Source: Gammaproteobacteria bacterium (GTDB taxonomy: Bacteria > Pseudomonadota > Gammaproteobacteria > Pseudomonadales > JADFDG01). Taken from it: a stretch of 46,194 bases of DNA. This document shows, piece after piece, positions 7,795 to 14,946 of this stretch. The position numbers and the translations under genes were made by a program. Every line of letters begins with the position of its first letter. Position 1 is the first letter of the stretch. The notes beneath the pieces were generated by a model. That model did not search any database. It was not told where the DNA came from and worked only from the letters and a program-made list of their open reading frames with translations. The stretch lies in the NCBI GenBank assembly GCA_018262975.1, contig JADFDG010000011.1, forward strand, positions 1 through 46,194, written 5' to 3'.

Positions 7795-8270
7795 CGCGGC
7801 CTGATCTCGCCGCGCGTGCGACGGCGCTCGAGGCGCGCATCCACGCGGCCATACCGCTTGCGCGGGCGATGCAGGTGCGCATCGTATCCTTTGATGGCGA
7901 GCGCATCGTGGTGGCGGCGCCGCTGGACGCAAACATCAACGACAAGGGCACCGGATTTGCCGGCAGCCTCTCCACGCTGGTGACCCTGGCCGGCTGGAGC
8001 CTGGCGACGCTGGTCGGCGAGGCCGACGGCGAACGCTGCGAGGCGGCGGTGTTCCGCTCGGAACTGGATTTCCTGCGGCCAGTGCGCGAGGAATTGCGCG
8101 CCGAGGCCTGGGTGGCAGAGGCCGGTGCGGTGGCCGGCCTGCGCGAGCGCCTGGCGGCCGGCAAGCGCGCGAAACTGCCAGTGGCGGCCCGCCTCGGTGG
8201 CGATGTCGACCCGGCGGTGGAATTCCGCGGTCATTACGCGGTGTGGCGGGTGGGTACGCAGCCGTTCTGA
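7791..8270 (+). CDS. YiiD C-terminal-type thioesterase (hotdog fold)
   Basis: 159 residues starting at a GTG that overlaps the nitroreductase stop (GTGA). The body (AIPLARAMQVRIVSFDGERIVVAAPLDANINDKGTGFAGSLSTLVTLAGWSLATL) is the pattern of the putative thioesterase domain found at the C-terminus of YiiD. That fold is a hotdog, with the conserved Asn/Asp-Lys-Gly-Thr loop before the long helix. The predicted role is acyl-CoA or acyl-ACP thioester hydrolysis; the substrate is unknown. Tight coupling to a nitroreductase is unusual enough to note, but no pathway follows from it. Confidence 0.82.
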   Translation: MTRPDLAARATALEARIHAAIPLARAMQVRIVSFDGERIVVAAPLDANINDKGTGFAGSLSTLVTLAGWSLATLVGEADGERCEAAVFRSELDFLRPVREELRAEAWVAEAGAVAGLRERLAAGKRAKLPVAARLGGDVDPAVEFRGHYAVWRVGTQPF

Positions 8271-8311
8271 CCGGGCAGGTTTTTTCCTGCGCGCCGGGGC
8301 TTCGGGTGCGT

Positions 8312-8338
8312 TGCCTCGCCCGGGGGGCTGGTATACCC
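8312..8338 (+). promoter_or_regulatory. Candidate promoter for tRNA-Ser(GGA)
   Basis: TTGCCT (8312-8317) and TATACC (8333-8338) are spaced by 15 bases, short of the 17-base optimum. Transcription would begin near 8345, about 100 bases before the tRNA, and run through the inverted repeat at 8363-8419. Confidence 0.3.
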
Positions 8339-8362
8339 TACGCGCCCGCTCACAAAGCGGTC

Positions 8363-8419
8363 CCGGAGGGCATCCAAAGCGTTGCGGCCTGGCTTACCGG
8401 CCAGCCCGGCGCCCTCCGG
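8363..8419 (+). other. Inverted-repeat (structured) leader upstream of tRNA-Ser(GGA)
   Basis: CCGGAGGGC (8363-8371) is perfectly complementary to GCCCTCCGG (8411-8419), with a smaller inner stem (CTGGC/GCCAG) between them. There is no U-tract, so it is not a simple terminator. It could be a processed tRNA leader or an uncharacterised structured RNA. Confidence 0.4.
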
Positions 8420-8446
8420 ATCTTCCCGCGCGAATTCCCCGTTTCT

Positions 8447-8534
8447 GGTGAGATGTCCGAGTGGCCGAAGGAGCACGCCTGGAAAGTGTGTATACCGCAA
8501 GGTATCGAGGGTTCGACTCCCTCTCTCACCGCCA
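8447..8534 (+). tRNA. tRNA-Ser (anticodon GGA)
   Basis: 88 bases including an encoded CCA. The acceptor stem GGTGAGA/TCTCACC closes; the D-arm has GTCCGAGTGGCC-GAAGG; the anticodon loop in ACGCCTGGAAAGTGTG gives GGA, which reads UCC and UCU. There is a long class II variable arm, and the T-arm is GAGGGTTCGACTCCCTC. A strong terminator follows at 8545. Confidence 0.97.
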
Positions 8535-8544
8535 AACATGAAAG

Positions 8545-8566
8545 AGGCCCCTGACGGGGCCTTTTT
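8545..8566 (+). terminator. Rho-independent terminator after tRNA-Ser(GGA)
   Basis: AGGCCCC, a TGAC loop, then GGGGCCT followed by a run of T. It starts 11 bases after the tRNA CCA end. The stem is nearly symmetrical (AAAG on the other side), so it may also help stop the opposite-strand operon. Confidence 0.92.
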
Positions 8567-8587
8567 CATTTCTGCGCTGCGCACCTT

Positions 8588-8616
8588 GCAGCGAGGGGGC
8601 CATGCCCCCTCGCTAC
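8588..8616. repeat. Dispersed GC palindrome, copy 3 (full dyad)
   Basis: GCAGCGAGGGGGCCATGCCC with the continuing CCTCGCTAC arm makes a nearly complete dyad (GCAGCGAGGGGG against CCCCCTCGCTAC). Read on the minus strand it begins GTAGCGA, and its TAG (8613-8615) is the stop codon of the DUF4403 gene. Confidence 0.82.
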
Positions 8617-9989
8617 GTGCGGTGGTCGATCAGTACCTGCAGGTCACCGTGGGTCTCCACCATCAGTGCCAGCGCGTGTGCGCTCACCGCCAGACCGGTG
8701 AGGCGCACGCCGGTCATGCGCCCGTGCAGTTGCACGCCTTCGCCCAGCGCGATGCCGGTATCGAGGCGCGTGTTGACCTCGCCGAGCAGGCGCGCCGCCT
8801 GCGGTTCCAGCGGCAGGCCCAGCCACGGTTCGAGGATGGTGCCGGCAAACGGCCTGAGCACGGTGGCGGCGATGTTCAGCAGGCGACTGTCGGTATCCAC
8901 GTCGTAGCGGAAATCCTCCAGCGACAGGTGCTGGCGCTCGATGTCCAGGCGTGGCCGGCCGCTGGCCGACAGCGTGCCGTCCACCTCGAAGCCCCCGTGA
9001 CTGCTGGTGACGGCGACGCTGACGCGCACCTGCAGCGAGCCGTCGCCCTCGCCGGTGATGTTCACGTCGCGCAGCAGCAGGTGGCGGCCGTCGAATTGCC
9101 ACGGGTGGTTGGCGATGTTGTCGCGCAGCGCGGCTTCAAGCGAGGCAAACGACGCTTCCAGTGGCAGCGACAGGGCGATGCCGTCGGGCGCCTCGCCGGG
9201 CGATACTGCCGGCAGCGGTGCCGGGTCCTCCGGTTCGGCGGTGGACGCCTGCGCGCGGATGCGCGCGAGCACCGCCAGTTCCAGCACGCCGAATTCACCG
9301 CGCGTGCGAAACGGGCGCGCGTGCACGCCCTCGGGGTGGATGGACAACTGGAAATGGTGGCCGGGCGCCAGTTCGAACGGGCGTTGCACGGCCTGCCAGC
9401 CGCGCTCGGCTTCCTCGCGGAAATTGAGGTAATGGAAGTCGTCGCTGTTGAGCCAGTCGCCCAGCGCTTCCAGCGCTTCCTCGGCGGCGCGGCGGGTGGC
9501 TCCGCTCAGGGTCACGCCCACGCCGATGGCCTCGACGCCCACCGGGCGATCCACTTCGTAGCTGAACGTGGCGTTCAGCCGCAGGTTGTAGTCGCCGTCG
9601 ATGTGCGGGCGCGCCTGCAGGCGCACCGTGTACTCGGCGGTGACGTCCAGCGGCAGGCTGATGTCCAGCGGCAGCGACAACGGACCCAGTTGCGGCGTCC
9701 AGCTGGGCAGCAGGACGATCCGCACCGGCAGCGCCGCATTGACGGTGTCGCCGGCCATGGCCACGTGCGTGCTGCCGCGTCGCCAGACCTGCACCGTGCC
9801 GGTGACGCCATGCCCCAGGTCGAGTTCCTCGCGCTGGTAGAGCAGGCCGTGCTCCGGGCGGATGCCGTCGAGCACGTCGTCGAGGGTGCGCTCCAGGTAG
9901 GCGGCGCTGACGGTGATGGGGACGACCAGCGTCGAACGCGGCAGGGCTGCGTCGGCGCGGGTCATGTCCGGGGAAGGCAGGTATGACAT
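8613..9989 (-). CDS. DUF4403 family protein
   Basis: 458 residues. The opening STLVVPITVSAAYLERTLDDVL, the ly-xxx-REEL segment and repeated Val-Xaa-Val beta strands match the DUF4403 pattern as I know it; function is unknown. A second copy of the N-terminal motif appears mid-protein (IALSLPLEASFASLEAALRDNI), so the protein looks like a tandem duplication of one beta-rich module. An in-frame TAG 12 bases upstream of the ATG fixes the N-terminus, and no signal peptide is present, unlike its two exported operon neighbours. It is the last gene of the propeller-CHAT-DUF4403 set, 49 bases after the CHAT stop. Its own stop lies in repeat copy 3. Confidence 0.8.
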   Translation of the reverse strand: MSYLPSPDMTRADAALPRSTLVVPITVSAAYLERTLDDVLDGIRPEHGLLYQREELDLGHGVTGTVQVWRRGSTHVAMAGDTVNAALPVRIVLLPSWTPQLGPLSLPLDISLPLDVTAEYTVRLQARPHIDGDYNLRLNATFSYEVDRPVGVEAIGVGVTLSGATRRAAEEALEALGDWLNSDDFHYLNFREEAERGWQAVQRPFELAPGHHFQLSIHPEGVHARPFRTRGEFGVLELAVLARIRAQASTAEPEDPAPLPAVSPGEAPDGIALSLPLEASFASLEAALRDNIANHPWQFDGRHLLLRDVNITGEGDGSLQVRVSVAVTSSHGGFEVDGTLSASGRPRLDIERQHLSLEDFRYDVDTDSRLLNIAATVLRPFAGTILEPWLGLPLEPQAARLLGEVNTRLDTGIALGEGVQLHGRMTGVRLTGLAVSAHALALMVETHGDLQVLIDHRT

Positions 9990-10038
9990 GTCGAGAGGCT
10001 ACACGGGCCGGCGCCGATGCTCCAGCGGGTCACGCAGC

Positions 10039-12897
10039 TCAGATGCCGTAGTACGCAAACGGCGCCCAGAAGTTCGGGTGTCGGTTCTCCTCGCCGAATT
10101 CGCCGGCGATGAAACGGCGCTTCATGTCCGCCATGGCGTCGGCGTAGTTCATGCCGTCGTGTGCGGCGAGGTTGTACAGACCGGCCATGAACATCATGGT
10201 GGCGGCGTCGGAAATCGCCCACAACGATACCGACATGCCATTGGCACCGGCCTGCAGGAAGGCGCGGGTGAGCCCGCCCACGCCTTCGCCGGCGTAGACC
10301 TTGCCGAGGCCTGTCTCGCAGGCGGAGAGCGCGACGAAGTCCGCCTGCAGTTTCAGGTCCTTGATCTCGCCGGCCGCGAGGTAGCCGTCCTCGCCGCCCT
10401 GTTCCGTCATCGGCAACGAGGTAATGACGGTGGACAGCTCGGGCAGGGTGGGCACCACCATGCCGTGGGTGGCGAGGTGCAGCACCTTGTACTGCGCGAG
10501 CTCCCCGCTGCGCGACATGGCCTTGATGCGGGCCTCGGAAAAATCCTGCGCGTACAAGGCGGTGACGCCGGGCACGGTCTGCTGGATCACGGCGACTTCC
10601 TTGAGCGTGCCGGGCAGGTAGCTCCAGGACTGGCCCGTCACGCCGATGGCCGCGTAGTTGGCACGCTGTGAGCGTCCGGTGCGGAAATTCTCCAGCACGC
10701 TGCGCTGCACGGCGCGGAAGGATGGCTCGTCGGTGGCCAGTGGTGTGCTGGCCGTGTATGGCTCGTAGATCGCGCCGCCGAATGCGAGGATGGGCTTGCG
10801 CGACGGCGGGTACTTGCGCGCGGCGATGGCGCGCCACACCGTCATCGACGGCGTGTAGCGCACCGCGTAGCGCTGGATGAGGTATTGGCCGCGGTTGTCG
10901 CGCAGCGCCTCGAACGGCACGAAGCTCAGGTACTCGTCCGCGCTGATCACCAGCCGCGTCTTGCCGGCGAGCAGTGGCTCTACCGGTGCGACCAGCAGCT
11001 GGTGGAACAGGGCGAGGACCTGGTCGCGCGTGGCGGCCAGCGCGGTGTGGCCTTCTTCAGCCTGCATGATCTCGCGCAGCAGCGAGATGCTGAGGCCCAC
11101 GTCGTCCATGCCGCGCGCCTGGAAGGGGTTGAACGAGCGTTCGTTGGCTGGCAGCGATGCGAAGGCTTTCTGGTAGACGGATGCCAGCGTTCTGAGTTGG
11201 CTCATGAACTGGCGGTTCTCGCTGTACACCGAGCGCACGCCCTCGCGCGTGACCACGCTGATGGCCACCGCGCCGGGCTCGGTGACGCCGAACAGCACGG
11301 CGGCCTCGTCGGCGCGCAGGTTTTGCTGCACCCAGGCCACGTCCGCGCGGGCCAGGTTTCGGCCGAGGCCCATGGTCTCGGCGAGCACGCGGCCACGCGA
11401 GTTCTCCAGCGTGTCGTACAGCGGCTGCGCCTGGTTGAGCTTGCCGTAGGCCATGGCGAGAAACTGGTAGGCGCTCACCTGCTGACCGATGAAGTCGATG
11501 CGTGCGTCGACGGGAACGTTGGCGCGGTGATTCTCGACGAACTGCACGGCTTCCTGCAGCGGTGCAACGGCATCCGCCGGCTGGCCGCCGAACAGCAGCA
11601 TCGCGCCGAGATTGTTCAGCGCGGTGACCGCGCCGATGTAGTTGCCGGCCTGGCGCTGCTGTTCCGCCGAGCGACGCGCCATGTCGAGACCGCGCGCGCG
11701 GTCGCCGCCGCGGAAATGGATGATGGCCATGTTCGACCAGATTTGCGGCAGGATGTCCGCGAAGTTGCCGGCGGTGGCGAGTGCCAGCGCCTGCTCGCCC
11801 GCCTGGCGGGTGGCGTCGCGGTCTGCTTGCGTGTTGCCCATCAGCGCGGCGACGGTCAGCGCGTTGTAGCCCAGTGCGCGGAAGTAATCGGCACTGCCGC
11901 CGGCATTGGCGGCGACCTTGAGCAACAGGTTGGCGTCGGCGGTGATGGCGGCGCGGTTGGGCTCAGGCATCGCCAGGCGGGCGTTGATTCGGCGGTTGAC
12001 GAGCCCGGCGATCGCGGAAGGGAAGGGGTGTTCGGGGTAGGCGGCGAGGAAACGGTCGACGGCCTCGATCGCCCGTTGCGGCTGCGCGTACGCGACGGCG
12101 AGGTTGGCCTGGTGGTCGACGAGGCGCGCGTGCCACAGCGGGTTGTCCGGGCGTTGCTGCGCCTGGTAGTCGAGACCGACTTGCAGGAAGCGCTGCGCGC
12201 GCGCTGCATCGTTGGCGCCAAGAAACAGGGTCACGGCGAAGGCATAGCTGCTGACGACATAGGGCGCCGGGGCGGACGGCAGCGACTTCAGGCGGTTCAT
12301 CGCCTGGGTGATCTGCGTTTCCGCGTGCGACGGGTTACCGCCGTTGAGGGCCTGCACGCCGGCACCGTACTGCGCCTTGATCGCCGCCATGTCGCGCCCG
12401 CGATTGAGGCGGTTGAACTCGCCCTGGCTGAAGGCCTTGAGGTCGTTGAACGCGCCGGCCTGGCCGTACTGGTTCACCATGTCGTCGCAGTCCGCGAGGT
12501 GGATCGCGAACTGGTCCTCCGTGGCCATCAGGCGCAGCGAACGGGATACCCATTCGCGCGCGGCGGCACCGTTGCCGCCGATCAGCTCAAGGTAGCCGAT
12601 CAGCCGCGCCGTGTCGTGGTTGCTGTTGTCTGCGTACCAGGCCTTGGTGAGCGTGGCCTTCGCGCCGACGATATCCCGCAGCCCGATCTGCGCATTGCCA
12701 AGCAGCAGCAGCGCGAAGCCGTTTTCCGGTTGCAGCGCCACGGCGCGCGCGGCGGCGTCGCGCGCGACGGACCAGTTCTTCTGACCGGTGGCCGCGAGCG
12801 ACTGTTCGATGAAAGGTTGGCCCGGGTCGGTGTACGCGGCGCACGGTTGCGCGAGCAACGCCAGCAGCAGCGTGATCCCTTTCAACATGTTGTTCAT
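10039..12897 (-). CDS. Exported TPR-CHAT caspase-like protease
   Basis: 952 residues. A signal peptide (MNNMLKGITLLLALLAQPCAAY, cut near residue 21) sends it to the periplasm or beyond. Residues ~25-560 are tetratricopeptide-type helical repeats, for example QPENGFALLLLGNAQIGLRD and AVTALNNLGAMLLFGGQPADAV. The C-terminal CHAT domain (~660-952) carries the caspase-like dyad: His811 in HLATHG and Cys860 in LSACETG, followed by GEGVGGLTRAF and AGANGMSVSLW. Both catalytic residues are intact, so it should be an active cysteine peptidase. CHAT proteases (separase/caspase clan) usually cut partner proteins on a trigger, as in Craspase; the trigger and target here are unknown. It lies between the propeller gene and DUF4403, with 49-base gaps on both sides. 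Confidence 0.93.
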   Translation of the reverse strand: MNNMLKGITLLLALLAQPCAAYTDPGQPFIEQSLAATGQKNWSVARDAAARAVALQPENGFALLLLGNAQIGLRDIVGAKATLTKAWYADNSNHDTARLIGYLELIGGNGAAAREWVSRSLRLMATEDQFAIHLADCDDMVNQYGQAGAFNDLKAFSQGEFNRLNRGRDMAAIKAQYGAGVQALNGGNPSHAETQITQAMNRLKSLPSAPAPYVVSSYAFAVTLFLGANDAARAQRFLQVGLDYQAQQRPDNPLWHARLVDHQANLAVAYAQPQRAIEAVDRFLAAYPEHPFPSAIAGLVNRRINARLAMPEPNRAAITADANLLLKVAANAGGSADYFRALGYNALTVAALMGNTQADRDATRQAGEQALALATAGNFADILPQIWSNMAIIHFRGGDRARGLDMARRSAEQQRQAGNYIGAVTALNNLGAMLLFGGQPADAVAPLQEAVQFVENHRANVPVDARIDFIGQQVSAYQFLAMAYGKLNQAQPLYDTLENSRGRVLAETMGLGRNLARADVAWVQQNLRADEAAVLFGVTEPGAVAISVVTREGVRSVYSENRQFMSQLRTLASVYQKAFASLPANERSFNPFQARGMDDVGLSISLLREIMQAEEGHTALAATRDQVLALFHQLLVAPVEPLLAGKTRLVISADEYLSFVPFEALRDNRGQYLIQRYAVRYTPSMTVWRAIAARKYPPSRKPILAFGGAIYEPYTASTPLATDEPSFRAVQRSVLENFRTGRSQRANYAAIGVTGQSWSYLPGTLKEVAVIQQTVPGVTALYAQDFSEARIKAMSRSGELAQYKVLHLATHGMVVPTLPELSTVITSLPMTEQGGEDGYLAAGEIKDLKLQADFVALSACETGLGKVYAGEGVGGLTRAFLQAGANGMSVSLWAISDAATMMFMAGLYNLAAHDGMNYADAMADMKRRFIAGEFGEENRHPNFWAPFAYYGI

Positions 12898-12946
12898 GGG
12901 GGTGTTCCGTTGTTCTCGTCTGTCGGCGACCGGCCTTGCTGCGTGC

Positions 12947-14506
12947 TCAACGCAGGTTGCAGGTCTGCTTGTCGACCGTGAGGGTCGTGGCGCGTTCGCC
13001 GTCCCAGGCGGATTGCCGGACGTCGAAGTGCACTTGCGCGGCGTCCGACCGCATGGCGAAGGACACCACCAGTGGGCGGCCGCTGCTGTCTTTCTGCGTG
13101 CGACCGATGTCCTGCGTCGCCATCGGCTTGCCGTCGACGTCGAGCGTGAGCAACTGGAACAGGGCGACGTCGGCCCCGCCGCGCTGGCTGCGGGTCAGCG
13201 TGAGCAGGGCGACGCTGCCGTTGCCGCAGTCGGCGACCTTGCCGATGGCGTTGAACGTCTGGCCGCCGAGGAAGGGGCCGTAGTGGCGGCTGGCCCAGGC
13301 GTAGCCGGTGACGTCACGGCCCTGCAGACTGTTGTAGTCGAGCACCCAGGCGGCCGGCAGCGCGGTGAAGTTGGCCAGGAACTGCTGGTAATCGGCCGTG
13401 CGGTTGGCGATGCGGCCCGCCAGCGCGGCGGCTTCTGCGGCCTGGCTGGCGGCGAGTTGCGCCTCGGCCTGCTGCCGAAGGCTGGCGACCTGCTGGCGGA
13501 AGGTGTCGGCGTCCTCGATGAGGCGGTATTCGTTGACGACGGCACCGGTGGCGATGTTGACGACACGGACGCGGGCCTTGGACGACCCGGTGTCGACCAG
13601 CATGGCGACCAATCCGCTGTCACCGACGAGCACGGGTTGCTCGATGCTGTCCCGGGTGCGCCAGGTCGCCACCGGGGTGCCGTCGGCGCGCTCGACCGCC
13701 AGCAGGTACTGCCAGTTGCCGGCCTCATCGCGCTGCGACGGCGGCTGCCGCAGGCGCAGCGTGCGGTCGGAGTTCATGTGGACGATGCTGCCGGCCCCGG
13801 TTTCCTCGACGTATTCGCCGATGACCAGGTTGAAGCTGCGCTTCTTGTTGCTCTTGTTCTTCTCGGGTTTGTCCCAGGGCCAGCGGTAGAGCCGGTCATT
13901 GCTGGCCAGCCAGGTGCCGTCGCCGCGCACGAATGCCGTGCCGTCCTTGCCCTTCCGCAGTACGCGGTCCAGGTTGCCGCTCAACGGGTCGCGGATCTCC
14001 ACGTCGCCGTTGTGGGCCACCACTGCCATGCGACTGTTGTCCGGCGCGAAACCGGCGATTGCCCGGTAGCTGCCCACGTGGCGCATGGTGCGCGCATTGG
14101 CGTCCCAGAGCATGGCCGTCGTCTTCAGGTTCGGATCCCGCTCGAGGACGGACAGCAGCCGGCCGTCCCGGCTGGCGGCGGCGATGTGCCAGACACCGTT
14201 GCGGCCCATGCTGCCGTTGAACTGGTAGTTCACGCTGTCAAAGGTGCGCGCGTAGGCGGTGCCCTCGTCGTGGACCAGACGGCCGGTGGCGACATCCCAG
14301 GCCTTGAGCTGCACCCGGTTGGACGCCCACAGCAGGGTGCCATCGCCGCTGAAGCGTGCGGAGACCACCAGTTCGTACGGCATGAACCTGTCCATGGCCG
14401 GCAGCGGCATGACCGGGGACCCGCCCGCGAGGGCGGTGCCCGGGGCGGCGCAGACGGCGATGAGGACGAGGGCGACGTGCAGCAGGTGTTTCATGTCGGC
14501 TTCCAT
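12947..14506 (-). CDS. Exported beta-propeller-like (WD40-type) protein
   Basis: 519 residues from the ATG at 14506, which has GGAGAG eight bases upstream; a second ATG at 14494 is possible. The N-terminus is a signal peptide (hydrophobic HVALVLIAVCAAPGTALA). Blade-like repeats follow: SARFSGDGTLLWAS..LKAWDVATGRLV, AAASRDGRLLS..AMLWDANARTM and AGFAPDNSRMAVVAHNGDVEIRDPLSGNL. This is the WD40/quinoprotein-like pattern (xxWDxxTGxxV). An Ala/Gln-rich helical insertion (~335-385) interrupts the propeller, and two cysteines lie in the C-terminal part. There is no catalytic motif; it is probably a binding or scaffold protein. As the first gene of the operon it probably partners the exported CHAT protease (inference from context). 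Confidence 0.75.
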   Translation of the reverse strand: MEADMKHLLHVALVLIAVCAAPGTALAGGSPVMPLPAMDRFMPYELVVSARFSGDGTLLWASNRVQLKAWDVATGRLVHDEGTAYARTFDSVNYQFNGSMGRNGVWHIAAASRDGRLLSVLERDPNLKTTAMLWDANARTMRHVGSYRAIAGFAPDNSRMAVVAHNGDVEIRDPLSGNLDRVLRKGKDGTAFVRGDGTWLASNDRLYRWPWDKPEKNKSNKKRSFNLVIGEYVEETGAGSIVHMNSDRTLRLRQPPSQRDEAGNWQYLLAVERADGTPVATWRTRDSIEQPVLVGDSGLVAMLVDTGSSKARVRVVNIATGAVVNEYRLIEDADTFRQQVASLRQQAEAQLAASQAAEAAALAGRIANRTADYQQFLANFTALPAAWVLDYNSLQGRDVTGYAWASRHYGPFLGGQTFNAIGKVADCGNGSVALLTLTRSQRGGADVALFQLLTLDVDGKPMATQDIGRTQKDSSGRPLVVSFAMRSDAAQVHFDVRQSAWDGERATTLTVDKQTCNLR

Positions 14507-14643
14507 GCGGCGGGCTCTCCGGCGTTGGTAGCACAACTGGCGGGCGACTGACCATTACCGGAATCCGGGACTGTCAGGGCTGGCCTTGCGCCGCCGTTCG
14601 GGTATCATGGCGCCCCGCCGCCGGTACCCCGGTGGCGGCCCCC

Positions 14644-14733
14644 GGAGAGGTGCCAGAGTGGCCGATCGGGCCGGTCTCGAAAACCGGAGTTGGCGCAAGC
14701 CAACCGAGGGTTCAAATCCCTCCCTCTCCGCCA
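14644..14733 (+). tRNA. tRNA-Ser (anticodon CGA)
   Basis: 90 bases with encoded CCA. The acceptor is GGAGAGG/CCTCTCC, the D-arm is TGCCAGAGTGGCCGATCGG, and the anticodon stem-loop CCGGTCTCGAAAACCGG gives CGA, which reads UCG. The class II variable arm is GTTGGCGCAAGCCAAC, and the T-arm is GAGGGTTCAAATCCCTC. The last 28 bases match tRNA-Ser(GGA) at 8447 at 24 positions. Confidence 0.97.
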
Positions 14734-14744
14734 TATGACGAAGA

Positions 14745-14777
14745 ACGCCGGACGGTGACAGCCGCCCGGCGTTTTTT
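14745..14777 (+). terminator. Rho-independent terminator after tRNA-Ser(CGA)
   Basis: ACGCCGG pairs with CCGGCG(T) across a GC-rich loop and is followed by six T residues, 11 bases after the tRNA end. Confidence 0.9.
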
Positions 14778-14848
14778 ATTGCCCGCTGCCGGCCCCGGGG
14801 CGGCTTGCTCACAGTCCGTGCCCGGCCGGACATGCGTGGAAACCTCGC

Positions 14849-14877
14849 TTTACAGCAGGGGTATGACCGACTAAAAA
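14849..14877 (+). promoter_or_regulatory. Candidate sigma-70 promoter of the RND efflux operon
   Basis: TTTACA (14849-14854), an exact 17-base spacer, then TAAAAA (14872-14877). Transcription would begin near 14884, giving a leader of about 60 bases. The -10 overlaps the left arm of the inverted repeat at 14873-14917. Confidence 0.5.
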
Positions 14878-14917
14878 GGTCGGGCTTCGCTTCCGGATGC
14901 ATTTTTCCGGCCTTTTT
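14873..14917 (+). other. Terminator-like inverted repeat overlapping the RND promoter
   Basis: AAAAAGGTCGG (14873-14883) pairs with CCGGCCTTTTT (14907-14917), with one G-U pair in the stem, over a 23-base loop. It looks like an intrinsic terminator on either strand. Because the -10 of the candidate promoter lies in the left arm, it would stop read-through from upstream rather than attenuate the RND transcript. Confidence 0.5.
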
Positions 14918-14946
14918 CCTTTCTTTTGCACTGCAAGGATCCCCCC

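Noticed and set aside
8275-8291. GCAGG-T7-CCTGC repeat right after the thioesterase stop as a terminator
   Set aside because: The T run is in the loop rather than after the stem, and the stem is only five pairs, so it does not fit an intrinsic terminator.
8447-14733. Classical integrative element between the two tRNA genes
   Set aside because: No integrase, excision factor or transposase, and the shared tRNA 3' sequence is explained by both being serine tRNAs. Only the weaker hotspot idea is kept.
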